DNA of 64,000 nt from Clostridium sp. AF27-2AA (lineage in GTDB: Bacteria; Bacillota; Clostridia; Lachnospirales; Lachnospiraceae): contig NZ_QUFI01000005.1 of assembly GCF_003478505.1 (NCBI RefSeq), positions 1 through 64,000 on the forward strand. The letters are read 5' to 3'. The translations under genes and the position numbers were made by a program. Of this stretch, positions 8,908-18,008 are shown in pieces. Positions within the stretch are counted from its first letter, which is position 1; every line of letters starts with the position of its first letter. Below the pieces are notes generated by a model that saw nothing but the letters and a program-made list of their open reading frames with translations, did not search any database and had not been told where the DNA came from.

Positions 8908-9963
8908 ATGAATACGAAACTGATTAAAATAGAAGATACAAAACAGATCAAAGATGAGGAACTGGCAGAGGCCGCTCAGATTCTACGTGATGGCGGTCTG
9001 GTGGCATTCCCAACGGAGACGGTGTACGGACTTGGTGCCAATGCGTTAGATGAGGCTGCGGCAAAGAAGATTTACGCAGCGAAAGGCCGCCCGTCGGACA
9101 ATCCGCTGATTGCGCATATTTCCTGTCTGGAGGAGTTAAAGCCGCTGGTAGCATATATTCCGGAGACTGGAAGAAAGCTGGCGGAAGCATATTGGCCGGG
9201 TCCCCTCACCATGGTATTTCCAAAGAGTGATATTGTGCCTTATGGAACGACAGGTGGTCTGGATACGGTGGCAGTCCGCATGCCAAGCGACCCGGTGGCA
9301 AACCGACTGATCAGGCTGGCCGCAGTTCCGGTGGCAGCGCCGAGTGCCAACACTTCCGGCAGGCCGAGCCCGACTACTGCCCAGCATGTATGGCAGGATA
9401 TGGAGGGCAAGATTGAGATGATTCTGGATGGTGGTCCGGTTGGAATTGGTGTGGAGTCCACCATTGTGGATGTATCCGGGGATGTTCCGACCCTGCTTCG
9501 TCCGGGTGCTATCACTATGGAAATGCTGCGGGAGACCGTGGGCCGGGTGGAGATTGATCCGGCTATTCAGGCACCGCCGAGCGCAGATTTGAGGCCAAAG
9601 GCACCGGGCATGAAATACCGCCATTACGCGCCGCACGCGGATCTGCAGCTGGTAGAGGGTGAGACAGATAAGGTGGTGGAAACTATCAACGCACTGGTAC
9701 AGGAGAAACTTGCTGAGGGCAAAAAGGTCGGTGTGATCTGTACCGATGAGACAAGAGACCGTTTCCCGCTGGGCGAGGTTCGCAGCGTGGGAGCGCGGGC
9801 GAAGCAAGAAACCATTGCCCATAATCTGTTTGCTGTATTGAGAGAGTTTGATGATCTGGATGTGGACTGCATTTATTCGGAGAGCTTTTCCAAGGATCAT
9901 CTGGGACAGGCCATCATGAACCGGCTGACGAAAGCGGCGGGGTATCATGTGCTGAAGGTGTAA
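8908..9963 (+). CDS. tsaC: L-threonylcarbamoyladenylate synthase (Sua5/YwlC type)
   Basis: The enzyme makes threonylcarbamoyl-AMP from threonine, bicarbonate and ATP, the first step of t6A tRNA modification. The N-terminal YrdC domain shows GGLVAFPTETVYGLGANA, KIYAAKGRPSDNPL, YWPGPLTMVF, and AAPSANTSGRPSPTT. Residues from about 220 onward form the extra Sua5 domain, starting with the linker region PGMKYRHYAPHADL. The length of 351 residues therefore fits the long Sua5 form rather than short TsaC. It follows AAGAAGG and is probably monocistronic or leads the following genes. Confidence 0.95.
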   Translation: MNTKLIKIEDTKQIKDEELAEAAQILRDGGLVAFPTETVYGLGANALDEAAAKKIYAAKGRPSDNPLIAHISCLEELKPLVAYIPETGRKLAEAYWPGPLTMVFPKSDIVPYGTTGGLDTVAVRMPSDPVANRLIRLAAVPVAAPSANTSGRPSPTTAQHVWQDMEGKIEMILDGGPVGIGVESTIVDVSGDVPTLLRPGAITMEMLRETVGRVEIDPAIQAPPSADLRPKAPGMKYRHYAPHADLQLVEGETDKVVETINALVQEKLAEGKKVGVICTDETRDRFPLGEVRSVGARAKQETIAHNLFAVLREFDDLDVDCIYSESFSKDHLGQAIMNRLTKAAGYHVLKV

Positions 9964-10065
9964 AAATGTAAAGAGGCTGCTTTGGTGGTGTTGCTGACCG
10001 AAACAGACGGTCTGATGGCAGGCACTGGACAAACAGAAAAATGAAGAGATGGGAGGAAGCGTACT

Positions 10066-10566
10066 ATGAGCAATTCCAAGAAACGTATCGATTATATTTC
10101 CTGGGACGAATATTTTATGGGTGTGGCAGATTTATCGGGCCGCCGTTCCAAGGATCCGAATACCCAGGTGGGTGCCTGTATTGTCAGCGAGGACAACAAG
10201 ATCATGTCCATGGGCTACAATGGATTTCCAAAGGGCTGTTCCGATGATGAGTTTCCATGGGGACGTGAGCAGGAGGCGGATGATCCGTACAGCACCAAAT
10301 ATCTGTACGTGACCCATAGTGAGCTGAATGCCATCTTAAATTACCGGGGCGGCAGCCTGGAGGGCAGTAAGATTTATGTGACCCTCTTCCCCTGCAATGA
10401 GTGCGCGAAAGCCATTATTCAGGCGGGAATTAAGACTATCATTTATAAGGAAGATAAATATCCGGATTCTCCGTCCGTGCGGGCTTCCAAGCGCATGCTG
10501 AACGCGGCAGGCGTGCGGTATTACCAGTACGACCAGACCGGAAGAAAGATTGAGATTGACGTATAA
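10066..10566 (+). CDS. dCMP deaminase family protein (ComEB-like)
   Basis: A 166-residue cytidine/deoxycytidylate deaminase fold. Zinc ligands are His in THSELNAI and the two cysteines of PCNECAK, with the glutamate of HSE as the proton shuttle. The N-terminal SKDPNTQVGACIV and GYNGFPKGCSDDEFPW match deoxycytidylate deaminases, which make dUMP for thymidylate synthesis. A strong GGGAGG site precedes the ATG. The radical SAM gene starts four bases after the stop codon. Confidence 0.9.
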   Translation: MSNSKKRIDYISWDEYFMGVADLSGRRSKDPNTQVGACIVSEDNKIMSMGYNGFPKGCSDDEFPWGREQEADDPYSTKYLYVTHSELNAILNYRGGSLEGSKIYVTLFPCNECAKAIIQAGIKTIIYKEDKYPDSPSVRASKRMLNAAGVRYYQYDQTGRKIEIDV

Positions 10567-10569
10567 GAT

Positions 10570-12519
10570 ATGAAGTTTTTACTTACGGCAATAAATGCCA
10601 AATACATCCACTCCAATCCTGGGGTGTACAGTTTAAAAATGTTTGCCGAGTCTAAGGGCGCGGCACAAGCAGTGCAGGGAGACCAGAATCCGTGGGAGGA
10701 TGGTCTCCCTTGCGTGCCCTTGGGGGCGGAAAAACAGGAGGAACACGGGCCGTACGCTGGAGTGACAGAAAAAACGGCAAGGGAAAGCCACAGCATGCAG
10801 GTGGAAATTGCGGAATATACCATCAACAACCAGATGGAGCTGATTCTGGAAGATATTTACCGCAGAAAACCGGATATGGTGGGGATTTCCTGTTATATCT
10901 GGAACATTGCCTATGCGCTGGATCTGGTGCGGGACATTCACAAGGTGCTGCCAGATACGGATATCTGGCTGGGCGGCCCGGAGGTTTCTTATGACGCACC
11001 GCAGCTTCTCGTCCGGGAGCCGGAGGTGTTTGGCGTCATGAAGGGCGAAGGCGAGGAGATGTTCGCGGCACTTCTGGAATGCTACCGGACGCTGGGCTGC
11101 ACGGTGCGGAGCCTGGGGTGGAACGAGCAGAAGAACGTGGCGGCTGAGAGCGTGGCAGATTCCGGCCGGCTGCCGGAACTGCAGGACCGGCCAGAGACTG
11201 CCCGGGTATCGGAAATATCAGGCAACGCACGGGTATCAGCTTTCTGGCACTGCATGTCCCAGGTGGCGGGTCTGACCTACCATGGGGCGGACGGAATCAT
11301 CTGTGACCAGCCTATCCGCCCGGTCATGGATATGAGCCGGATCCCGTTTCTGTATCCGAGTTTAAAAGGCTTTGAGAACCGTATTGTCTATTATGAGAGC
11401 AGCCGCGGCTGCCCGTTTTCCTGCAGCTATTGTCTTTCCTCCATTGACAAGTCTGTGCGTTTCCGGGATCTGAAGCTGGTTCTGCCGGAGCTGGATTTTT
11501 TTCTGGAAAAACGAGTGCCTCAGGTCAAGTTTGTGGACCGGACCTTTAACGCGAAAAAGAGTCATGCCATGGCCATCTGGAAGCATATTCTGGAGCATGA
11601 CAATGGCGTGACCAACTTCCATTTTGAGATTACGGCGGACCTGCTGGATGAGGAAGAACTGGAACTGATCAGCCGCATGCGTCCGGGACTGATCCAGTTG
11701 GAGATTGGCGTGCAGAGTACCAACACGGAGACAATCCGGGCAATCCGGCGGAAAATGGATCTGAAACGGCTTCGCTATGTGGTGGAGCGAATCAATGCCG
11801 GAAAAAATGTACATCAGCATCTGGATCTGATTGCCGGGCTTCCGTTTGAAGACTACGAGTCCTTTGGACGGTCCTTCAATGAGGTCTATTCCATGGAGCC
11901 AGAGCAGTTTCAGCTTGGATTTTTGAAGGTACTGAAGGGCTCCTATATGCATGACATGGTAGAAGAATATGGACTGAAATACCGGGGAAAGGCACCGTAT
12001 GAGGTCTTGTCTACAAAGTGGCTGCCGTACAGTGATGTACTCCGCCTAAAAGGCGTGGAGGATATGGTGGAGGTGTATTACAACAGCCGCCAGTTTCTAA
12101 GAACCTTAAAGCTGTTTGAACAGGAGTTTGAGAGTGCGTTTGCCATGTATGAGTATATGGCGCAGTATTACGATGAGCAGCACCTGACGGGACTGAACCA
12201 CAGCCGGCTGGCCCGATATGAGATATTCCATGACCTGATCGGTCAGAAAGTGGAACCAGAGCAGATGGGCGCATTTGAGGACGCGCTGATGTGTGATCTG
12301 TATTTCCGGGAAAACGCGAAAAGCCGTCCGTCCTTTGCATTGCCGCAGGCTCCTTATAAGGAAGAGCTTCGCCGTATGGTTCCGGAATTGCGGACCCTGG
12401 GAATCCAGGTGCACGCGGAGGTGCTGCGCTCCGGTGAGGTTCTTCTGTTCGATTACCGGGAGAAAGACCGGCTGAACCACAATGCGAAACTGACGGTGCT
12501 GGGGAGGATAGAAGCGTGA
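10570..12519 (+). CDS. B12-binding-domain radical SAM protein (DUF4080 type)
   Basis: The N-terminus KFLLTAINAKYIHSNPGVYS opens a cobalamin-binding-like domain. The radical SAM cluster motif CPFSCSYC is near residue 280 in SSRGCPFSCSYC, followed by KFVDRTFNAK and EIGVQSTN. The C-terminal domain matches the DUF4080 architecture. The reaction is unknown; relatives often act in anaerobic methyl or ring chemistry. Residues about 27-75 hold an unusual insertion rich in Gly/Gln/Glu between the first helix and VEIAEYTINN. A second variable Arg/Glu/Ala-rich stretch lies before the radical SAM core. It overlaps the exonuclease start. Confidence 0.82.
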   Translation: MKFLLTAINAKYIHSNPGVYSLKMFAESKGAAQAVQGDQNPWEDGLPCVPLGAEKQEEHGPYAGVTEKTARESHSMQVEIAEYTINNQMELILEDIYRRKPDMVGISCYIWNIAYALDLVRDIHKVLPDTDIWLGGPEVSYDAPQLLVREPEVFGVMKGEGEEMFAALLECYRTLGCTVRSLGWNEQKNVAAESVADSGRLPELQDRPETARVSEISGNARVSAFWHCMSQVAGLTYHGADGIICDQPIRPVMDMSRIPFLYPSLKGFENRIVYYESSRGCPFSCSYCLSSIDKSVRFRDLKLVLPELDFFLEKRVPQVKFVDRTFNAKKSHAMAIWKHILEHDNGVTNFHFEITADLLDEEELELISRMRPGLIQLEIGVQSTNTETIRAIRRKMDLKRLRYVVERINAGKNVHQHLDLIAGLPFEDYESFGRSFNEVYSMEPEQFQLGFLKVLKGSYMHDMVEEYGLKYRGKAPYEVLSTKWLPYSDVLRLKGVEDMVEVYYNSRQFLRTLKLFEQEFESAFAMYEYMAQYYDEQHLTGLNHSRLARYEIFHDLIGQKVEPEQMGAFEDALMCDLYFRENAKSRPSFALPQAPYKEELRRMVPELRTLGIQVHAEVLRSGEVLLFDYREKDRLNHNAKLTVLGRIEA

Positions 12520-13298
12520 TAAATGAGCAAAATACAGCCGCCGGTTCGCTGCCGGAGCAGAAGGCTGTGTCAAAATATGGCTGGCAGATCCCGAACAGTT
12601 ATATTGCACTGGACTTAGAAACCACAGGCTTAAATCCGAAACGGGATAAAATGATTGAGATTGGCGCGGTGCGCGTGGAAGACGGAGCGGAAACCGGGCG
12701 GTTCCATACCATGCTGAATCCGCGCCGGGAACTGGAGGAACGAATTACAGAGCTGACCGGTATCCGCGGGGATATGTTGGAGAACGCGCCGGACATTGTG
12801 GATATCCTGGAGGAATTTCTTGCTTTCTGTGGAGAACTTCCGCTGCTTGGCCACCGCATCATTTTCGATTACAGTTTTGTGAAGCGGGCCGCCGTGAACC
12901 AGGGACTTGCCTTTGAAAAGAACGGAATGGATACTCTGACGCTCTGTCGCCGCTTTATGCCGGCGGAGGAGAGTAAACGCCTCGGAGCGGCCTGTGCATT
13001 TTATGGGCTTGCCCAGGAGAGCGCCCACCGGGCACTGGGGGATGCGCTGGATGCCCATCGTCTGTATCAGAAACTGGTGGAGAAGCATGGGGCAGAGGCA
13101 CCGGAGGCGTTTGCCGCAAAGCCGCTGATCTACAAGGTAAAGCGGGAACAGCCGGCCTCCAAAAAGCAAAAAGAGGACTTGCGGTATTTACTAAAATATC
13201 ATAAAATAGATTTACCTGTGCAGATTGACTATCTGAGCAGGAATGAGGTTTCCCGTATCACGGATAAGATCATATCCCGGTATGGAAGAATTCAGTAA
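12516..13298 (+). CDS. DnaQ-like 3'-5' exonuclease
   Basis: The DEDDh exonuclease motifs are all present: ALDLETTGLNP (Exo I), GHRIIFDYSF (Exo II) and HRALGDALDAH (Exo III). It resembles the proofreading epsilon subunit or PolC-type exonuclease domain but has its own C-terminal extension with lysine-rich segments (KKQKEDLRYLLKYHKIDLP). The GTG at 12516 is preceded by GGGGAGG at 8 bases and overlaps the radical SAM stop codon by four bases, implying translational coupling. It likely acts in DNA repair or turnover. Confidence 0.88.
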   Translation: MINEQNTAAGSLPEQKAVSKYGWQIPNSYIALDLETTGLNPKRDKMIEIGAVRVEDGAETGRFHTMLNPRRELEERITELTGIRGDMLENAPDIVDILEEFLAFCGELPLLGHRIIFDYSFVKRAAVNQGLAFEKNGMDTLTLCRRFMPAEESKRLGAACAFYGLAQESAHRALGDALDAHRLYQKLVEKHGAEAPEAFAAKPLIYKVKREQPASKKQKEDLRYLLKYHKIDLPVQIDYLSRNEVSRITDKIISRYGRIQ

Positions 13299-13312
13299 AA
13301 CAAAAAACAAAA

Positions 13313-13348
13313 GCCTGCCTGCGGAGAAAAACGGCGGGCACTATTTTT
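13313..13348 (+). terminator. Terminator after the exonuclease gene
   Basis: GCCTGC pairs with GCGGGC (one G-T pair) across a 15-base loop, followed by CACTATTTTT. Confidence 0.45.
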
Positions 13349-13367
13349 AGAAGAGGTGAATTTTATT

Positions 13368-13475
13368 ATGATGAATATGCATAACAATAAAAAAGCCCGT
13401 ATCATTATGGGCGTTGTGATTGTAATCCTGATCGTGGCTATGGTAGCTCCGATGGCATTATCTGTCATGATGTAA
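13368..13475 (+). CDS. Small single-span membrane protein (35 residues)
   Basis: The frame MMNMHNNKKARIIMGVVIVI continues to a hydrophobic helix ending VAPMALSVMM and a TAA stop. AGAGGTG lies upstream at suitable spacing. A basic N-terminus followed by one about 20-residue hydrophobic span gives a typical small inner-membrane protein. It sits between the exonuclease terminator and the VanW gene, so it may be expressed alone. Function unknown. Confidence 0.55.
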   Translation: MMNMHNNKKARIIMGVVIVILIVAMVAPMALSVMM

Positions 13476-13543
13476 AGCGTCCTGGAACACAGGCAAAAGC
13501 GCGTGGACACAGTGTTGCAGCAGAATGCAGACAGAGGGAGATA

Positions 13544-15106
13544 ATGATGAAAAAGTGGAGTGCGCTGGGAGGCCTGGCCTTTGCAGCAATACTTGGAAGT
13601 GTGTTTGCATTTCCGGCTTACGCGAAAGAAAAAACCTTTCCAGATGGCATTTACGCAGGTGATTTTGCGCTGGGCGGACTGACAAAGGAGCAGGCGGAGG
13701 AACAATTTGCGTCCTATGTTTCTGCCCTGGAAGAACGCAGCATAACGCTCGATGTAGTGGGAAATAAAGTAGAGACCACCGCAAAAGATCTTGGCTATGC
13801 GTGCGCAAACACGGACGCGCTGCAGGAGGCGGAAGACTATGCCGCAGGCGGCTGCCTGATCCGCCAGTACATGGAGCGCAGGGATCTGGAAAAAGAACCG
13901 GTGCACATTTCTCTGGAAGCCGGAGTAGATGAGACGGCGGTTCAGACCTTTGTGGAAGAACAGTGTTCCGGTCTGTCGGGAGAGCCGCGGGATGCGGCCA
14001 TTACCCGGGTAAATGGGAAGTTTGAGATTACGCCGGAGCAGAGCGGCATGGCGGTAGATGTAAAGGCCACCATAGACGCGTTAAACAAGGCGCTGGAAAA
14101 AGAAACCAGTGCAGTAGTTTCTGTGGACGCAGTCGTAAGTGAGCAGGAGCCAAAGATCAAAAAAGCGGATCTGGAGTCTATTTCCGATGTACTGGGTACC
14201 TGCACCACAGCCTATGCCAGCAGCGGAGCATCCCGTTCCGGCAATATTGCGAATGGCGTATCCAAGATCAACGGCCACGTGCTCATGCCGGGCGAGACTT
14301 TATCCGGCTATGAATGCATGCATCCGTTTACCATTGAGAATGGTTACTTTACGGCGGCAGCTTACGAGAATGGACAGGTTGTAGACAGTGTGGGTGGAGG
14401 CGTCTGCCAGATCGCGACGACGCTGTATGACGCGTCCCTGGCAGCAGAGTTGGAGATTACCCAGCGGCAGAACCATTCCATGATCGTTACGTATGTAAAG
14501 CCATCCATGGATGCGGCGATTGCCGGTACTTATAAAGATATCAAGATTACCAATAATTACAGCACCCCGATCTACATTGAGGGAACCACGGCGGGCAAGA
14601 CTCTGACCTTTACGATTTATGGAAAGGAAACCCGTCCTGCAAACCGGAAGGTGGAATACATTTCTGAGACCTTAAGCAAGACGGATCCGGGTGAGCCGCA
14701 GCGCAAGGTGGATAATTCCTTAAAGCCGGGCCAGACCAAACAGGTCCAGTCCGCGCATATCGGTTATAAGTCCAGACTCTGGAAAGTGGTAACGGTAGAC
14801 GGTGTAGAGAAAGAGCGCACCATTTTGCACACGGATACTTATAATCCGTCCAAGGCGATTGTTCTGGTAGGTCCGGCAGCACCGGCTCAGCCGGCTGTTC
14901 CGGCAGCGGGCCAGACTCTGGTACAGCCGGCAGAGACAGCGCCGGAACAGACCGCACCGGCAGAGACCGCCGCACCGCAGCCGTCCCAGAGCTCGGTAGT
15001 TGGTCCTGGCGTGGTGAGCCAGCCGTCAGAGAGCTCCTCCGGCGGTCCGGGATCAGCACCGGCAGAAGCACCGGCTCCTGCGACAGATGGTCCTGGGGAA
15101 CAGTAA
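13544..15106 (+). CDS. Secreted VanW-family protein with peptidoglycan-binding-like domains
   Basis: A signal peptide (KKWSALGGLAFAAILGSVF, cleaved after AYA) leads a YoaR/PG_binding_4-like region (about 30-220). The VanW domain follows, with GNIANGVSKINGHVLMPGETLS, GGGVCQIATTLYDASL and NNYSTPIYIEG. A G5-like beta domain (about 360-440) comes next, then a Pro/Ala/Glu/Ser-rich low-complexity tail of about 80 residues. VanW proteins are widespread in clostridia and are not evidence of vancomycin resistance by themselves. A cell-wall location is likely. ATG ATG at 13544 follows AGGGAG. Confidence 0.88.
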   Translation: MMKKWSALGGLAFAAILGSVFAFPAYAKEKTFPDGIYAGDFALGGLTKEQAEEQFASYVSALEERSITLDVVGNKVETTAKDLGYACANTDALQEAEDYAAGGCLIRQYMERRDLEKEPVHISLEAGVDETAVQTFVEEQCSGLSGEPRDAAITRVNGKFEITPEQSGMAVDVKATIDALNKALEKETSAVVSVDAVVSEQEPKIKKADLESISDVLGTCTTAYASSGASRSGNIANGVSKINGHVLMPGETLSGYECMHPFTIENGYFTAAAYENGQVVDSVGGGVCQIATTLYDASLAAELEITQRQNHSMIVTYVKPSMDAAIAGTYKDIKITNNYSTPIYIEGTTAGKTLTFTIYGKETRPANRKVEYISETLSKTDPGEPQRKVDNSLKPGQTKQVQSAHIGYKSRLWKVVTVDGVEKERTILHTDTYNPSKAIVLVGPAAPAQPAVPAAGQTLVQPAETAPEQTAPAETAAPQPSQSSVVGPGVVSQPSESSSGGPGSAPAEAPAPATDGPGEQ

Positions 15107-15194
15107 AAGAGCGCACGTTTTGAACAAGTGCGGCAGTAGAAGCGGTCAGATGTGCCTGCGGCACAGGAATCCGCGGTGAAAGGTTTGAAGTTAT

Positions 15195-15776
15195 ATGATG
15201 CGAAAGATTGAGCGCGAGAACACGGGACTTCTGCACGCCGGACAGGATCTGGTGGTGGCGGGCTACGCGGGTCTTGCGGGTACGGTAAAGCTGGCGGAGG
15301 CAAAGGAAGAAGAATTGTCCCGCTGGTTTTCCAATGGATATATGGAAGAGATTGCAGGCTGCAGCCGGTATCTTTTGCGGGAAGAAAATGGTTTCTGGCG
15401 TGACTGCGGTGCCGCGGAGTGGGAACCGGCGGGGGAGGGCGGCATTTTAACCGCCATCTGGAACCTGACCGGCGCTTATGAGACCGGCGTGGAATTTTAT
15501 CTCCGGCAGATTCCCATCCGTCAGGAGACGGTGGAGGTCTGTGAACGGCTGGAGTTAAACCCGTACCGGCTTTACAGCCAGGGCTGTGTGCTTTTAACAG
15601 CCGATAATGGCGGTCAGCTTGTCCGCGCACTGGCAGCAAAAAACATTCCGGCCCAGGTCATGGGCCGGGTGAACAAAGGCATTGCACGGGAAATGATCGT
15701 GCAGGAGGGACGAGGGTTTCTGGAGCGTCCACAGCCTGATGAAATAACGAAAGTGATTCCCGGTTTTTTCAACTAA
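15195..15776 (+). CDS. AIR-synthase-like C-terminal domain protein (HypE-like fragment)
   Basis: Residues about 75-193 resemble the C-terminal AIRS domain of HypE/PurM/ThiL-type enzymes. The region EGGILTAIWNLTGAYETG corresponds to the helix after the catalytic domain, followed by IPIRQETVEVCERLELNPY and GCVLLTAD. The first about 70 residues do not supply the usual N-terminal ATP-binding AIRS domain, so the protein is about half the normal length. It may be a regulatory remnant or a dimer partner rather than an active synthase. No mutation-like frame break is visible. Weak AAAGG precedes the ATG. Confidence 0.65.
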   Translation: MMRKIERENTGLLHAGQDLVVAGYAGLAGTVKLAEAKEEELSRWFSNGYMEEIAGCSRYLLREENGFWRDCGAAEWEPAGEGGILTAIWNLTGAYETGVEFYLRQIPIRQETVEVCERLELNPYRLYSQGCVLLTADNGGQLVRALAAKNIPAQVMGRVNKGIAREMIVQEGRGFLERPQPDEITKVIPGFFN

Positions 15777-15829
15777 CCCCCGGGATTCCCTATAGATCTA
15801 CATAAACTATACAAGGAGGCAATCAAGAA

Positions 15830-16312
15830 ATGAGAGAGAAAATTTTGGCGGTAATCGAAAAGAACAGCAGAATCGATATCCATGACCTGGCGATTCTTTT
15901 AGGGGAGAGCGAAGTCGCGGTCGCCAATGAGATTGCCGAGATGGAGAAAGAGCATATTATCTGTGGTTATCACACCCTGATCAACTGGGACAACACCAGT
16001 GAGGAGAAAGTGGTTGCGCTGATCGAGGTAAAGGTAACTCCCCAGCGCGGCATGGGCTTCGACAAGATCGCGGAGCGCATTTACCAGTACAGCGAGGTGA
16101 ATGCAGTATACTTAATGTCTGGTGCTTTCGATTTCACCGTATTTATCGAGGGCAAGACCATGCGCCAGGTAGCACAGTTTGTTTCTGACAAGCTGGCTCC
16201 GCTGGATTCTGTTTTAAGCACGGCAACCCATTTTGTACTGAAAAAATATAAGGACCACGGAACCGTTCTCTGCGATGAGGTCCAGGATGAAAGGATGCTG
16301 ATTACCCCGTGA
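15830..16312 (+). CDS. Lrp/AsnC-family transcriptional regulator
   Basis: A 160-residue protein with an N-terminal winged helix (REKILAVIEKNSRIDIHDLA to about 60) and a C-terminal RAM ligand-binding domain (VVALIEVKVTPQRGMGFDKI, AVYLMSGAFDFTVFIEGKTM). This is the full-length Lrp architecture, which senses amino acids. It overlaps the aminotransferase start by four bases, so the two are co-translated. It likely regulates that aminotransferase or responds to its substrate. Confidence 0.9.
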   Translation: MREKILAVIEKNSRIDIHDLAILLGESEVAVANEIAEMEKEHIICGYHTLINWDNTSEEKVVALIEVKVTPQRGMGFDKIAERIYQYSEVNAVYLMSGAFDFTVFIEGKTMRQVAQFVSDKLAPLDSVLSTATHFVLKKYKDHGTVLCDEVQDERMLITP

Positions 16313-17484
16313 GAAACCCATTAAATGAAAAGATCGTTTCCATCCCGCCGTCCGGGATCCGGAAATTTTTTGATATCGTAAGTGAGATGAAGGATGCCAT
16401 TTCCCTTGGTGTGGGCGAGCCGGATTTTGACACGCCGTGGCACATTCGCGAGGAGGGCATCTATTCCCTGGAAAAGGGACGTACCTTTTACACCTCCAAC
16501 GCAGGTTTAAAGGATTTAAAGATTGAGATCCACAACTATCTGGAGCGCCGCTGCAATGTCTGCTATGACCCGGACCATGAGATCATGGTGACCGTGGGTG
16601 GCAGCGAAGCCATTGATGCGGCCATGCGCGCCATGATCGATCCGGGAGATGAAGTGCTGATCCCGCAGCCGAGCTACGTTTCCTATACGCCGTGCTGTGT
16701 ATTGGCAGACGGTGTCCCTGTGCCGATCGAGCTGGAGGAGAAAGACCGCTTCCGCTTAACCCCGGAGAAATTACTGGAAAAGATCACTCCGAAGACAAAA
16801 ATCCTGGTGCTGCCGTTCCCGAACAACCCGACCGGTGCCATCATGGAGCGGGAAGATCTGGAGAAGATTGCTGAGATCATTCTTGAGAAAGATCTGTTTG
16901 TCATTTCGGATGAGATTTACTCAGAGCTGACCTATGCGAAAGAGGATCATGTATCCATTGCATCTCTGCCGGGCATGAAGGAGCGCACCGTTCTGATCAA
17001 TGGCTTCTCCAAGGCCTTTGCCATGACCGGATGGCGTCTGGGCTATGCCTGCGCGCCGGAGGTGATCTTAAAACAGATGCTGAAGATCCATCAGTATGCC
17101 ATCATGTGCGCGCCGACCACCAGCCAGTACGCGGCAGTGGAAGCACTGCGCAATGGCGATGAAGACGTACAGCACATGCGTGAGTCCTATGACCAGCGCC
17201 GCCGTTTCCTGATCAATGCGTTTGAGGAGATGCATCTGGACTGCTTTGAGCCGCAGGGCGCGTTCTATATGTTCCCAAGCATCAAGCGGTTTGGCATGAC
17301 CTCCGAAGAGTTTGCGACCCGCCTGCTGCGGGAAGAAAAGGTGGCAGTTGTACCGGGAACCGCCTTCGGTGACTGCGGAGAGGGATTCCTGCGCGTATCC
17401 TATGCCTATTCCTTAAAGAGTCTGAAGGAGGCCTTAAGCCGCATCAAACGGTTTGTGGACCGTCTGGACGGAAAAACGGAGTAA
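16309..17484 (+). CDS. PLP-dependent class I/II aminotransferase
   Basis: A fold-type I aminotransferase of 391 residues. Motifs are SLGVGEPDFDTPWHI, TVGGSEAID, LPFPNNPTGAIM, SDEIYSELTY, and the PLP-lysine segment GFSKAFAMTGWRLGY. C-terminal RVSYAYSLKSLKEAL contains the carboxylate-binding arginine. It is closest to aspartate/aromatic aminotransferases, and the exact substrate cannot be read from the sequence. The start is a GTG overlapping the Lrp gene stop codon. The pairing with an Lrp regulator is common in clostridia. Confidence 0.9.
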   Translation: MRNPLNEKIVSIPPSGIRKFFDIVSEMKDAISLGVGEPDFDTPWHIREEGIYSLEKGRTFYTSNAGLKDLKIEIHNYLERRCNVCYDPDHEIMVTVGGSEAIDAAMRAMIDPGDEVLIPQPSYVSYTPCCVLADGVPVPIELEEKDRFRLTPEKLLEKITPKTKILVLPFPNNPTGAIMEREDLEKIAEIILEKDLFVISDEIYSELTYAKEDHVSIASLPGMKERTVLINGFSKAFAMTGWRLGYACAPEVILKQMLKIHQYAIMCAPTTSQYAAVEALRNGDEDVQHMRESYDQRRRFLINAFEEMHLDCFEPQGAFYMFPSIKRFGMTSEEFATRLLREEKVAVVPGTAFGDCGEGFLRVSYAYSLKSLKEALSRIKRFVDRLDGKTE

Positions 17485-17491
17485 GAGAAAG

Positions 17492-17992
17492 ATGAACATT
17501 GTATTATTTGAGCCGGAAATGCCGATGAATACCGGCAATATCGGCCGTACCTGTGTGGCCACCAACACCCGCCTGCATCTGATTGAGCCGCTGGGCTTTA
17601 AGCTGAATGAAAAGGCGGTAAAGCGTGCCGGACTGGACTACTGGGATAAGCTGGATGTTACCGTGTATTCGGACTTTCAGGATTTTCTGGACCGCAATCC
17701 GGGGGCGAAGATCTACATGGCTACCACCAAAGCGCCGAAAACCTATACTGAGGTGGAGTACGAGCCGGACTGCTACATCATGTTCGGCAAGGAAAGTGCC
17801 GGAATCCCGGAAGAAATTCTAGTGGAGCACAAGGAAAACTGCGTGCGCATTCCCATGTGGGGTGATATCCGTTCCTTAAATCTTTCTAATTCCGTGGCCA
17901 TCGTGCTGTATGAGGCACTGCGCCAGAATGGATTTGAGAAGATGAACATGGAAGGGCATCTGCACCGGCTGCACTGGAAAGATGAAGTGTAA
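17492..17992 (+). CDS. trmL: tRNA (cytidine(34)-2'-O)-methyltransferase, TrmL family
   Basis: A SPOUT-class methyltransferase of 166 residues. It has the N-terminal EPEMPMNTGNIGRTC, the middle segment IMFGKESAGIPEE, and the C-terminal knot region RIPMWGDIRSLNLSNSVAIV. TrmL methylates the ribose at the wobble position of specific leucine tRNAs. The ATG at 17492 lies 7 bases after the aminotransferase stop. A strong terminator follows. Confidence 0.94.
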   Translation: MNIVLFEPEMPMNTGNIGRTCVATNTRLHLIEPLGFKLNEKAVKRAGLDYWDKLDVTVYSDFQDFLDRNPGAKIYMATTKAPKTYTEVEYEPDCYIMFGKESAGIPEEILVEHKENCVRIPMWGDIRSLNLSNSVAIVLYEALRQNGFEKMNMEGHLHRLHWKDEV

Positions 17993-18008
17993 AAGTGAAA
18001 ATAACAGC

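Noticed and set aside
9136..10032. 298-residue open frame on the minus strand
   Set aside because: It lies antisense to the tsaC gene, whose family motifs are clear; the product has shadow-like composition.
13544..15106. VanW gene as evidence of glycopeptide resistance
   Set aside because: VanW-domain proteins are common in clostridia outside van clusters, and no vanHAX-type genes are nearby.
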